Source of the DNA: Bacteroides sp. CAG:770
Lineage (GTDB): Bacteria > Bacteroidota > Bacteroidia > Bacteroidales > UBA932
Assembly: GCA_000435075.1 (NCBI GenBank)
Contig: FR890652.1
Coordinates: 1 to 10,849 of the forward strand
Reading direction: 5' to 3'
DNA: 10,849 bases
Each line of letters opens with the position of its first letter. Positions within the stretch are counted from its first letter, which is position 1. The notes below the pieces were generated by a model, which saw nothing but the letters and a program-made list of their open reading frames with translations, did not search any database and had not been told where the DNA came from. The translations under genes were made by a program, and so were the position numbers. This document shows positions 1-7,146 of this stretch, in pieces.

Positions 1-59
1 TGAGTCAACCTTTTTCAGTATAATACAAGTTGTCAGCTCTTTTAAAGATCTATGATCTG
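1..59. other. Edge of window downstream of glpF, no gene seen
   Basis: This short AT-rich stretch lies beyond the glpF stop codon. It holds a weak inverted repeat, AGATC-TAT-GATCT at about 47-59, directly downstream of glpF on the minus strand. On that strand it is followed by TTTAAAAG, which is not a convincing uridine tract. It might be part of a weak terminator, or the promoter region of a gene outside the window. Confidence 0.3.
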
Positions 60-812
60 TTAGTAAACCAGAAGGTAAAGTCCTGCTGCACAGGCTGCTC
101 CTGCGAGAGGCCCAAGTACGGGAACCCAGCTGTATCCCCAGCCGCTGTCACGTTTGCCTTTCAGAGGAAGGACGGCATGGGCGATGCGTGGAGAAAGATC
201 CCTGGCAGGATTCATGGCGTATCCGGTAGTGCCGCCCAGCGACATGCCCAGAGCCATAATCAGACAGGTCACAGGGAACGCTCCGATACCGCCTACTGAA
301 ACGGTGCTGCCTTCAAATGAGGTCGTGTTGCCTGACGTGCCGAGAGCCATGATGCAGAAAACCAGTATGAAAGTTGCAATCAGTTCGCTGAGAAAATTGA
401 TGCTCTTGTGCTCGATGGCCGGCATGGTGCAGAATGTCCCGAGCATGCCGTCAGGATTCTGCGAAGAGGCCTTGTAATGATCATAATAGAAAACATAGAC
501 CAGCAGAGCTCCAGCAAAACCTCCCAGCATCTGTGCTGCGATATACGGAAGAACGGCATCCCATGCGAAACCGCCGGCTATGGCAAGACCTAGAGTGACG
601 GCAGGATTCAGATGCGCACCGGAGTACGGACCTGCGATGAAGACGCCGCACATGACCGCAAAACCCCAGGCCAATGATATAACGACCCAACCGGCCCCTT
701 TGGCCTTAGACTTTTCGAGAGTACATGCCGCGCAGACACCATCTCCCATGAGAACCAAGACAAGTGTTCCGAGAAACTCGAAAATGCACTTGGTGAACAG
801 TGTAATTTCCAT
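60..812 (-). CDS. glpF: Glycerol uptake facilitator (aquaglyceroporin)
   Basis: This 250-residue protein of the major intrinsic protein (aquaporin) family is an inner-membrane channel that lets glycerol diffuse in. Both half-helix signatures are visible: NPA at residues 69-71, within GAHLNPAVT, and NPAR at 201-204. Asp205 after the second one is the residue typical of glycerol facilitators as opposed to strict water channels. Six hydrophobic segments can be followed along the sequence, and the length is normal for the family. It is the second gene of a glpK-glpF pair on the minus strand, 12 bases after the glpK stop, so it is probably co-transcribed and supplies substrate to the kinase. The ATG at 812 is preceded two bases upstream by the octamer CATTGACA and has no Shine-Dalgarno. 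Family assignment is secure; substrate choice is inferred from the motif and the neighbour. Confidence 0.95.
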   Translation of the reverse strand: MEITLFTKCIFEFLGTLVLVLMGDGVCAACTLEKSKAKGAGWVVISLAWGFAVMCGVFIAGPYSGAHLNPAVTLGLAIAGGFAWDAVLPYIAAQMLGGFAGALLVYVFYYDHYKASSQNPDGMLGTFCTMPAIEHKSINFLSELIATFILVFCIMALGTSGNTTSFEGSTVSVGGIGAFPVTCLIMALGMSLGGTTGYAMNPARDLSPRIAHAVLPLKGKRDSGWGYSWVPVLGPLAGAACAAGLYLLVY

Positions 813-824
813 ATTGTCAATGAT

Positions 825-2324
825 TTAATGTATAGAATCTTCAGTCAGAGTCCTGCCGATGGCATTGGCCCAACCCTCTTTCAGTTTCAATACCTTTTCA
901 GCCGGAGCGAGAGGCTCGAACACCTTGTCGGCATTCCATTGGCGCTTGATGTCGTCCAGGGAATCCCAATATCCCGTCGCAAGACCGGCAAGATAACATG
1001 CTCCCATTGCGGTCGTCTCCGTAACCTTAGGACGGATTACCTTTGTGCCAAGGATGTCGGCCTGGAACTGCATCATCAGGTTGTTTCTAGAAGCGCCGCC
1101 ATCGACCTTGAGTTCGGCCAGCTTTATGCCGGCATCATGCTCCATGGCATTGACAATATCCATTGTCTCGAAAGCGATACCTTCGAGCGCCGCGCGTGCG
1201 ATATGCGCCGCCGTCGTGCCTCGGGTCAGGCCGCAGATGATGCCCTTCGCGTACTGGTCCCAATAAGGAGCACCAAGACCTGTCAATGCAGGTACGAAAT
1301 ATACTCCTCCGTTGTCCGGGACCGTCATGGCCAGGCTTTCGATCTCCGAAGAAGACTTTATGATGCCGAGACCGTCTCTAAGCCATTGGACTACAGAACC
1401 TCCCACGAAGATGCTGCCCTCAAGTGCATAATTGACCGTATCGCCGATTTTCCAGGCGATGGTGGTGAGCAGATTGTGTGATGACGTGATTGGTTTCGTG
1501 CCGCTATTCATAAGAAGGAAACATCCTGTGCCGTAGGTGTTCTTGACGGAGCCAGGTGTCGTGCACATTTGGCCGAACAATGCGGCCTGCTGGTCGCCCG
1601 CAATGCCCGCAACAGGGACCTTGTGCGCGAAAATCGTAGTCTTGGTGTATCCGTAAATCTCTGAAGATGAATGAACTTCAGGCAACATTGACATAGGAAT
1701 TCCGAAAAGCTTCATGAGGTCCTCATCCCATTTGAGAGTGTGGATATTGAAAAGCATTGTCCTGGAAGCATTGCTGACATCGGTCATGTGGCACTCGCCG
1801 CGGGTCAGGTTCCACAGCAGCCATGTATCGACGGTTCCGAAACGCAGTTTCCCAGCTTCTGCCCTGGCTCTCGCACCTGGAACATTTTCCAGAATCCAAC
1901 GGATTTTCGTCGCGCTGAAGTATGCGTCAATGATAAGGCCTGTCTTTTCCCTGATGAATCCGGTAAGATTCTGCTCCTTGAGGCTGTCGCAGTATTCAGA
2001 TGTTCTTCTGTCCTGCCAGACAATTGCATTATGGACAGGCTCTCCAGTTTCGGCATCCCATACGATAGTCGTCTCCCGCTGGTTTGTGATTCCGATTCCG
2101 GCAATGTTCAATCCGTTGATACCCATAGAGGTAATGGCCTCGGCAATCACTGACGCTTCGGAAGACCAGATATCTTTGGGGTCATGCTCCACCCAACCCG
2201 GTTTAGGAAAATGCTGTGGAAACTCTTTCTGTGCAGTGGCGCAGATGCGACCTTCATGGTCGAAGACGATTGCTCTGGATGAACTTGTTCCCTGGTCAAG
2301 TGCCAGGATATATTTCTGTTCCAT
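825..2324 (-). CDS. glpK: Glycerol kinase
   Basis: This 499-residue FGGY-family carbohydrate kinase phosphorylates cytoplasmic glycerol with ATP to give sn-glycerol 3-phosphate, trapping what GlpF admits. Visible landmarks are the N-terminal phosphate-binding loop DQGTSSSR (residues 10-17), NQRET (81-85) and IVWQDRR (101-107) of the glycerol site, GDQQAA (243-248), TYGTG in the ATP domain (about 263-267) and KVDGGASRN (406-414). Length and motif order match full-length GlpK. It is the first gene of the glpK-glpF unit. A 108-base gap separates it from rpoN upstream, so it probably has its own promoter, although no clean TAnnTTTG element was found there. Three copies of the window-wide octamer lie inside it (1148, 1281, 1686). 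The ATG at 2324 gives the family-typical N-terminus. Confidence 0.97.
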   Translation of the reverse strand: MEQKYILALDQGTSSSRAIVFDHEGRICATAQKEFPQHFPKPGWVEHDPKDIWSSEASVIAEAITSMGINGLNIAGIGITNQRETTIVWDAETGEPVHNAIVWQDRRTSEYCDSLKEQNLTGFIREKTGLIIDAYFSATKIRWILENVPGARARAEAGKLRFGTVDTWLLWNLTRGECHMTDVSNASRTMLFNIHTLKWDEDLMKLFGIPMSMLPEVHSSSEIYGYTKTTIFAHKVPVAGIAGDQQAALFGQMCTTPGSVKNTYGTGCFLLMNSGTKPITSSHNLLTTIAWKIGDTVNYALEGSIFVGGSVVQWLRDGLGIIKSSSEIESLAMTVPDNGGVYFVPALTGLGAPYWDQYAKGIICGLTRGTTAAHIARAALEGIAFETMDIVNAMEHDAGIKLAELKVDGGASRNNLMMQFQADILGTKVIRPKVTETTAMGACYLAGLATGYWDSLDDIKRQWNADKVFEPLAPAEKVLKLKEGWANAIGRTLTEDSIH

Positions 2325-2432
2325 GACTAGATTATGTTTTAGTACTATTTAAACGTTATATATGTGACATGAACGCACCGGAACCCTGCTTTTACAATTA
2401 TAATGCCGAGTGTCAATGACAGTGAACGGAAC
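2325..2432. other. rpoN-glpK intergenic gap
   Basis: This 108-base AT-rich gap separates two minus-strand genes. It should hold the end of the rpoN transcript and the glpK promoter. Neither a strong hairpin nor an exact TAnnTTTG box was found. The closest -7 candidate on the minus strand is TATAATTG, one base off consensus, near 2396-2403. The octamer TGTCAATG is at 2411-2418, where it forms the palindrome TGTCA-A-TGACA (2411-2421). Confidence 0.4.
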
Positions 2433-3848
2433 TTAAAGCTCTTTTCTGAGGCGAGCCTTGGGGATGCCGAGCTGGTCCCTGTACTTTGCGATAGTCCTTC
2501 GTGCTACCTTGTACCCCTTCTCATTCATGATTGTGACAAGTTCGTCATCAGTAAGCGGCTTCTGCTTGTCCTCATTGTCCACGCATTCCTGCAGGACCTT
2601 CTTGAGTTCCCTGGTTGAAACCTCTTCACCATGCTGATTCTCAAGACCTTCCGAGAAGAAATATTTGAGAGGGAATATTCCGAAATGAGTCTCGATATAC
2701 TTGCTGTTCACAACTCTGGAAATGGTGGATATGTCGAAGCCTGTCTTGGCCGCTATGTCCTTCAGGACCATAGGCTTGAGATGTGCCTCGTCTCCATCCA
2801 TGAAATAGTCGTGCTGATAATCCACTATGGCCTGCATCGTACTCAGAAGAGTATTGTGCCTCTGTTTCAATGCCTCCACGAACCACTTTGCCGAGTCCAT
2901 TTTCTGCTTTACGAAAGTGGCGGCCTCCTTCTTCTGCCTCTCAGATGACTGGGCGGCATCCATAAGAAGCTGTGCGTAATTCTTGTTTATCCTGATTTCA
3001 GGAATCGAGAACCTTGGCATTGACAACTGCAGCTCCCCGTTTTCCATCGTAAGGATGAAATCAGGCACAATCTGCTGGGCCTGGTCATTATACGAATCGT
3101 CAATCTGTCCTCCAGGGGACGGATTCAGTTTCGTGATCTTGCTCATCGCCGCTTTCATTTCCTCCTGCGACAAACTGAGTTTGTTCATAATCTTCTGGAA
3201 ATGCTTGTTCGAGAATTCCTGAAAATAATCAGAGAGAATCCTTTCGGCATTGACAACATCCCGGGTCTGTTTCAGTCCTTTCAGCTGAATAAGGAGACAC
3301 TCCTTCAGATCGCGTGCGCCGATTCCCGCCGGGTCGAACTGCTGGATGATATGCAGCATCTTCAGCACTTCCTCCCTTGTGGTGGTGATGTTCATGCGGA
3401 ACGCCATGTCATCCACGAGACTGTCAATGTCTCTTCTGAGATACCCGTCATCGTCCAGACTGCCGATTATGAAAGCGGCTATATCATGCTGATGCTCAGT
3501 CAGATCCCTGAAGCCAAGCTGGTCCATGAGACTCTGTGTGAAGCTCTCTTTTACGGAAAACGTGTTGTACTGCGGCCTCTCGTCCTTGCCGTAGTTGTTC
3601 ACATGCAGTTTGTATTCCGGAATGGAATCATCATCCTTCAGTTCAGAAAGCGAAACCTCTCTTGGCTGCTCATCTCCGTCCTCCTCCTTGCTCTCCGGTG
3701 CGCTGTCATCCAGAACCGGATTTTCCTCCAGTTCCTTGCGGACTCTCTGCTCAAGTTCCTGGACCGGAAGCTCAATGAGCTTGATGGTCTGGATCTGAAG
3801 AGGGGAGAGCTTCTGGGTCTGCTTTAATGCGATTTCCTGTTTGAGCAT
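2433..3848 (-). CDS. rpoN: RNA polymerase sigma-54 factor
   Basis: This 471-residue sigma-54 factor directs RNA polymerase to -24/-12 promoters and needs AAA+ activators to open them. The three regions are recognisable. The glutamine- and leucine-rich region I is at residues 1-48 (QTQKLSPLQIQTIKLIELP). An acidic linker follows at about 48-75. The core-binding domain comes next, and the DNA-binding part ends in the diagnostic RpoN box ARRTIAKYR (449-457). Length is normal. It is the last gene of a probable operon with a SPOR-domain protein and a lipoprotein; its ATG at 3848 is five bases from the preceding stop codon. No sigma-54 promoter or activator gene was recognised here, so its targets are unknown from this sequence. 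The sequence before the start codon reads GACAATATG, resembling that before glpF. Confidence 0.97.
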   Translation of the reverse strand: MLKQEIALKQTQKLSPLQIQTIKLIELPVQELEQRVRKELEENPVLDDSAPESKEEDGDEQPREVSLSELKDDDSIPEYKLHVNNYGKDERPQYNTFSVKESFTQSLMDQLGFRDLTEHQHDIAAFIIGSLDDDGYLRRDIDSLVDDMAFRMNITTTREEVLKMLHIIQQFDPAGIGARDLKECLLIQLKGLKQTRDVVNAERILSDYFQEFSNKHFQKIMNKLSLSQEEMKAAMSKITKLNPSPGGQIDDSYNDQAQQIVPDFILTMENGELQLSMPRFSIPEIRINKNYAQLLMDAAQSSERQKKEAATFVKQKMDSAKWFVEALKQRHNTLLSTMQAIVDYQHDYFMDGDEAHLKPMVLKDIAAKTGFDISTISRVVNSKYIETHFGIFPLKYFFSEGLENQHGEEVSTRELKKVLQECVDNEDKQKPLTDDELVTIMNEKGYKVARRTIAKYRDQLGIPKARLRKEL

Positions 3849-3853
3849 ATTGT

Positions 3854-4426
3854 CTAGAGATTAGCGACGGGTCTATAAACTGTTACGGTGTCGGTCACAT
3901 AATTGTGCTCTTTATCCACGGCAGGGAAGTTTATGCCTTCCTTTACCACAAGAGCCGACGTATATGAGGATTTGATCTTCTGCAGGAACTCCATCGCTTC
4001 TGACTTTGTCCTGAAATCACCCACGACAACTCTGAAAAACGGATTCTGGTAATTTCTGTATGCGGGAATTCCGGGATATGTAGCCTTGAAAATCTTCATG
4101 ACATTTTCGGAAGCATTTCTGGCAGTCTTGCTGTTGTCGAAGAAGATGCGGACCCTGTATCCTGTAAGTTTCCTGGAACTGTTGGACGCAATCTGCAGCT
4201 TCATGGCATTGACAATGCTCTGTGACTGATGGATTTTTACATCGCCCTCTCCGTACGGATGACTGGAGAGCAGACCGAAAATCGACTTTCCGACGAGGGT
4301 GGAATCCATTGCGGCAGCCTGACGGTAAACGACGGAATCCGCCTGGGCCATGTCTGAATTATAATCTTGCCCCCATGAAAGTACGGGCAGTGCCAATGCT
4401 ACTATGAGTATTGCTAACTTTTTCAT
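3854..4426 (-). CDS. Secreted SPOR-domain protein
   Basis: This 190-residue protein starts with a clear signal peptide (MKKLAILIVALALPVLSWGQ, residues 1-20) and no lipobox cysteine, so it should be periplasmic or otherwise exported. The C-terminal half, about residues 75-165, has the look of a SPOR domain: a GYRVRIFF strand, a helix with NASENVMKIFKATYPG, then PFFRVVVGDFRTKSEAMEFLQKI. SPOR domains bind denuded peptidoglycan glycans at division sites. It lies between a lipoprotein gene and rpoN with 17- and 5-base gaps, which suggests one operon. The ATG at 4426 is chosen because the signal peptide then begins properly; an in-frame TTG two codons upstream lies within the octamer that abuts the ATG. 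SPOR assignment is by pattern and fairly confident; a specific role is not inferable. Confidence 0.75.
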   Translation of the reverse strand: MKKLAILIVALALPVLSWGQDYNSDMAQADSVVYRQAAAMDSTLVGKSIFGLLSSHPYGEGDVKIHQSQSIVNAMKLQIASNSSRKLTGYRVRIFFDNSKTARNASENVMKIFKATYPGIPAYRNYQNPFFRVVVGDFRTKSEAMEFLQKIKSSYTSALVVKEGINFPAVDKEHNYVTDTVTVYRPVANL

Positions 4427-4434
4427 TGTCAATG
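4424..4434 (-). promoter_or_regulatory. Octamer CATTGACA abutting a start codon
   Basis: The window-wide octamer lies at 4427-4434, immediately before the ATG of the SPOR-protein gene, reading CATTGACA-ATG on the minus strand. It occupies most of the 17-base gap after the preceding gene, where a ribosome binding site would be expected. At glpF the same octamer (815-822) is two bases before the ATG. Whether this affects translation is an inference only. Confidence 0.4.
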
Positions 4435-4443
4435 TCTTTATAA

Positions 4444-4899
4444 TTATTCCATAAAGCTGCTCAGCGGCATGCCCTTCCTGGAGATTGTCATTTTTATGCC
4501 CTCAGCCTTCACTCTTGCCGATACATCTACTGTATACGAATCAGCATTCAAATCTTTCAGCAGGGCCAATGCTGACAGCAGGGAAATCTCCGGCCTCAGT
4601 TCCGCAATTCCCGAAATGCGGTGCTTGTCGTCAGACTTTTTCTGCACCTCAAATCCGTTGGCGGTAAAGTCAATGATAGCCGTGCCCTTATGGTAAACTG
4701 TTCCCTGAATGTCGGAAACGGCAAATTTGAACACCGGATTATGGATTCCTACCAGAAACACCCCGTTCAGGCTTCTCAGTCCCGAAGGTGATATGGACAC
4801 GATGTCGCAAGATGTTATCGAGATATCCTTGATTTTTCCGCAACCTGCGAGGCATACAGTCATGACGACTGTCAATGCTGTCAATATGAATCTTTTCAT
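4444..4899 (-). CDS. Small LEA14/WHy-like lipoprotein
   Basis: This 151-residue predicted lipoprotein has a hydrophobic signal segment and the lipobox LAGC with the lipidated cysteine at residue 20. The mature part is a single beta-rich domain with GVFLVGIHNPVFKFAVSDIQGTVYHKG (about 48-74). Its NP turn followed by alternating hydrophobic strands resembles the LEA14/WHy fold. That resemblance is tentative and the function is unknown. Reading further upstream in frame would give 224 residues, but that would bury the signal peptide behind 73 residues of promoter-region translation, so the ATG at 4899 is preferred. It is the first gene of the minus-strand unit leading to rpoN. Its signal-peptide coding region carries a tandem pair of the window's octamer (4870-4886). 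Confidence 0.7.
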   Translation of the reverse strand: MKRFILTALTVVMTVCLAGCGKIKDISITSCDIVSISPSGLRSLNGVFLVGIHNPVFKFAVSDIQGTVYHKGTAIIDFTANGFEVQKKSDDKHRISGIAELRPEISLLSALALLKDLNADSYTVDVSARVKAEGIKMTISRKGMPLSSFME

Positions 4900-4955
4900 T
4901 TCCAATAATCTTTTTGTCTGCCGGGCCATACCTTTTTGCTGATAGACTTGACTTA

Positions 4956-4963
4956 CAAAAGTA
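4956..4963 (-). promoter_or_regulatory. Candidate -7 element for the lipoprotein-SPOR-rpoN operon
   Basis: On the minus strand this reads TACTTTTG, matching the Bacteroidota primary sigma -7 consensus TAnnTTTG. It lies about 57 bases before the chosen ATG of the lipoprotein gene. No good TTTG -33 element is at the expected distance, so the call is moderate. Confidence 0.45.
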
Positions 4964-4984
4964 GTGAAAAAATAATAAAAGTCA

Positions 4985-4992
4985 TATCTTTG
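4985..4992 (+). promoter_or_regulatory. Candidate -7 element for miaB
   Basis: TATCTTTG matches TAnnTTTG and would start transcription at about 4999, giving miaB a 5' leader of roughly 108 bases. The -33 side is A-rich without a clear TTTG. It faces away from the minus-strand element 22 bases to its left, as expected of a compact divergent promoter. Confidence 0.5.
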
Positions 4993-5007
4993 CAGGTGAA
5001 AAGGTAC

Positions 5008-5031
5008 GGAATGTGCCACACAGTGCATTCC
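5008..5031 (+). promoter_or_regulatory. Hairpin in the miaB leader
   Basis: GGAATGTGC (5008-5016) and GTGCATTCC (5023-5031) pair over nine positions as RNA, with two G-U wobbles, around a CACACA loop. A second weaker stem, TCCGC (5075-5079) with GCGGA (5088-5092), lies close to the miaB start. Neither is followed by a uridine tract, so they do not look like terminators. They could be a regulatory leader or simply stabilise the mRNA. No known riboswitch was recognised. Confidence 0.4.
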
Positions 5032-5107
5032 GGGCGCGTGCCAAACTGGTACGTGACATGCAAACAGACTTAAATCCGCGGAACTTTGCGGAAAATCAGA
5101 TAAAAAT

Positions 5108-6475
5108 ATGGCAAGCAAGAAAGTATATATCGAGACCTACGGATGTCAGATGAATGTCAATGATACCGAGGTGATTTTCTCGATTCTGAAGAAGGCAGGC
5201 TACGACAGGACTGAGAATATGGATGAGGCTGACGTGATTATGGCCAATACCTGTTCGGTCCGCGACAATGCAGAACAGCGTATCTGGGGACGCATTGACC
5301 AGTTCTACGGTCAGAAACGTGTCCGCGAAGGCGTCGTTACCGGTATCGTCGGATGTATGGCCGAGAGGCTGAAAGACAAGCTGTTGGAAAGCGGACGTGT
5401 CGATTTCGTGGCAGGTCCTGATTCATACAGGTCTCTTCCGCTCCTTCTTTCCAGAATAGCCCCAGGAAGGCCTCAGATCAATGTCGAACTTTCCAGAGAG
5501 GAAACATACGGGGACATCGAGCCTGTCCGCATTGACAAGAATGGCGTGTCCGCCTTCATTTCCATCATGCGCGGATGCAACAACGTTTGTTCATATTGTG
5601 TAGTCCCATATACCAGGGGTGCTGAACGCAGCCGTGATCCTCACACGATTGTCAGGGAGGCCTGCGACGTCTTTTCCCGTGGATACAAGGAGGTTACACT
5701 CCTCGGTCAGAATGTGGACTCATACCTATGGAAGAATCCTGAGGACGCTTCAGATGTCACTGACTTCGCGGACCTTCTTTCCAAGGTGGCCGAGATCAGT
5801 CCGCTCCTCCGCGTGAGATTCTCCACATCCCATCCTAAAGACATCAGTGACAAGGTCATAGATACGATGGCGAAGTATGACAACATCTGCCGTCATATCC
5901 ATCTGCCGGTGCAGTCCGGAAGCAATGCCATGCTCGAGAAGATGCGCCGCCGCTATACCCGCGAGTGGTATCTCGAAAGAGTCGACAGAATCCGCAAGTC
6001 AATGCCGGACTGCGCGATCACTACTGACATCATTGCCGGCTTCTGCGGTGAAACGGAGCAGGACCATCAGGACACTTTGGATATAATGCGCAAGGTCGGT
6101 TATGACTATGCCTATATGTTCCAGTACTCCGAGAGACCCGGAACTCTTGCCGCACGCAACTATCCTGACGACATCCCTCTTCAGGAGAAGACCAGGCGTC
6201 TGAACGAAATCATTTCCCTCCAGAATGAACTGAGTCTTGAAAGCAATACCCGTGATCTGGGCAAGGAGTTCACAGTCCTCATCGAGGGTACATCGCGCAG
6301 AAACCAGGAGGAACTTTGCGGAAGGACATCGACCAACAAGATGTGCGTGTTCCCGGCGCTTCTTTCGTCCGGGACCAACCCTGCTGACGGCGTGAAGGTT
6401 TTCAATGTAGGTGATTACGCCAAGGTTCGTGTCGTCTCATGTACCTCAGCAACACTTATTTGCGAACTGTCATAG
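5108..6475 (+). CDS. miaB: tRNA A37 methylthiotransferase MiaB
   Basis: This 455-residue radical-SAM methylthiotransferase converts i6A37 to ms2i6A37 in tRNAs that read UNN codons. The N-terminal UPF0004 domain has the three cysteines of the auxiliary iron-sulfur cluster (Cys13 in YGCQMN, Cys49 in NTCSVR, Cys83 in GCMAER). The radical-SAM CxxxCxxC is at Cys157, Cys161 and Cys164, followed by VVPYTRGAERSR. The last ~65 residues are a TRAM RNA-binding domain. The NTCSVRDNAE and VVPYTRG motifs favour MiaB over RimO or MtaB. It is a single plus-strand gene with its own promoter region. Its last 61 bases overlap the 3' end of the convergent radC, so the end of its TRAM domain is encoded opposite the radC tail. 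The ATG at 5108 gives the expected N-terminus. Confidence 0.96.
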   Translation: MASKKVYIETYGCQMNVNDTEVIFSILKKAGYDRTENMDEADVIMANTCSVRDNAEQRIWGRIDQFYGQKRVREGVVTGIVGCMAERLKDKLLESGRVDFVAGPDSYRSLPLLLSRIAPGRPQINVELSREETYGDIEPVRIDKNGVSAFISIMRGCNNVCSYCVVPYTRGAERSRDPHTIVREACDVFSRGYKEVTLLGQNVDSYLWKNPEDASDVTDFADLLSKVAEISPLLRVRFSTSHPKDISDKVIDTMAKYDNICRHIHLPVQSGSNAMLEKMRRRYTREWYLERVDRIRKSMPDCAITTDIIAGFCGETEQDHQDTLDIMRKVGYDYAYMFQYSERPGTLAARNYPDDIPLQEKTRRLNEIISLQNELSLESNTRDLGKEFTVLIEGTSRRNQEELCGRTSTNKMCVFPALLSSGTNPADGVKVFNVGDYAKVRVVSCTSATLICELS

Positions 6476-7146
6476 ATCATCTGGTCCGCGAAACTGTAAT
6501 AGCCGGAATCGGAGATTATCACGTGGTCCAGCATTGAGATGCTGAATGTTTCAGCCGCTTTCTTGAGCCGTTCCGTCTCCACGACATCAGCCTTTCCCGG
6601 CTGTGGATTTCCGGACGGATGGTTGTGGACAAGGATTATGCCGTCGGCTTTCTTTTCAATAGCCTTCCTGAGAATAGAATTGGTGTCTATCGTAGTGGAT
6701 GAGAGTCCTCCGATGGACACTTTTTCCTTATACAGGATATGATTGGCCCGGTTCAAGTAGAGAATCCAGCATTCCTCATGGTCGATTCCCTTCAGGACAG
6801 GAAACATTATTGAAAATATCTGTGACGCATTGGTGATGGCGCGGCAATGCGGGCGTGACCCTTCGGCCGCGAATCTGCGTCCCAGCTCGAATGCTGCCGT
6901 GACGGTCGCAGCCTTGTTTTTCCCTATGCCTCCGATAGCCTGCATTTTGTCAATGGACATGGCGGACAGTTCCGTAAGGCTTCCTGCAGCAGCAAGCAGT
7001 TCATGTGACATCTCCAGCACGTTTTTGTTCCCGCTTCCTGTCCGGAGCAGAATCGCCAGGAGCTCGGCATTGCCCAAAGCGGAGCTCCCTTTTGCAATCA
7101 GCCTTTCCCTAGGTCTTTCTTCAATGTTCAGTTCTTTCAGTTTCAT
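6415..7146 (-). CDS. radC: RadC-family JAB/MPN domain protein
   Basis: This 243-residue RadC (UPF0758) protein has an N-terminal helix-hairpin-helix region with IGGIGKNKAA (71-80). The C-terminal JAMM-like metalloprotease-fold domain carries HNHPSGNPQPGKAD (174-187), in which His174, His176 and Asp187 are the predicted zinc ligands. The role in repair once assigned to the family is doubtful, and its biochemical activity is unsettled. The conserved domain appears to end around YSFADQM (217-223). The final ~20 residues, from about 224, are encoded inside the overlap with miaB and look like a tail gained after loss of an earlier stop codon. The ATG at 7146 is the family-typical start. No terminator can fit between it and miaB. 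Confidence 0.93.
   Translation of the reverse strand: MKLKELNIEERPRERLIAKGSSALGNAELLAILLRTGSGNKNVLEMSHELLAAAGSLTELSAMSIDKMQAIGGIGKNKAATVTAAFELGRRFAAEGSRPHCRAITNASQIFSIMFPVLKGIDHEECWILYLNRANHILYKEKVSIGGLSSTTIDTNSILRKAIEKKADGIILVHNHPSGNPQPGKADVVETERLKKAAETFSISMLDHVIISDSGYYSFADQMIYDSSQISVAEVHETTRTLA

Larger units (their letters stand above)
4900..5107. other. Divergent promoter region, lipoprotein operon and miaB
   Basis: This 208-base region lies between two divergently transcribed units. It carries back-to-back -7 candidates of the Bacteroidota type (4956-4963 on minus, 4985-4992 on plus). The roughly 108-base miaB leader contains two hairpins. No small gene was seen in it. Confidence 0.6.

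Noticed and set aside
828..1481. Long plus-strand open frame opposite glpK
   Set aside because: It is the antisense shadow of a well-conserved glycerol kinase; its translation shows no domain, and glpK explains the sequence fully. The same applies to plus-strand frames at 1714-2352 and 3201-3827.
2411..2418. TTGACA within the octamer as a sigma-70 -35 box
   Set aside because: Copies have no TATAAT at 16-18 bases, most are inside genes, and Bacteroidota promoters use TTTG/TAnnTTTG instead.
2325..5107. Sigma-54 -24/-12 promoters near rpoN or the glp operon
   Set aside because: No TGGCAC-N5-TTGCA match with both GG and GC elements was found by eye in the gaps.
4900..5118. N-terminal extension of the small lipoprotein gene to 5118
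   Set aside because: It would overlap the miaB start and put 73 residues before a clear signal peptide and lipobox. The ATG at 4899 fits better.
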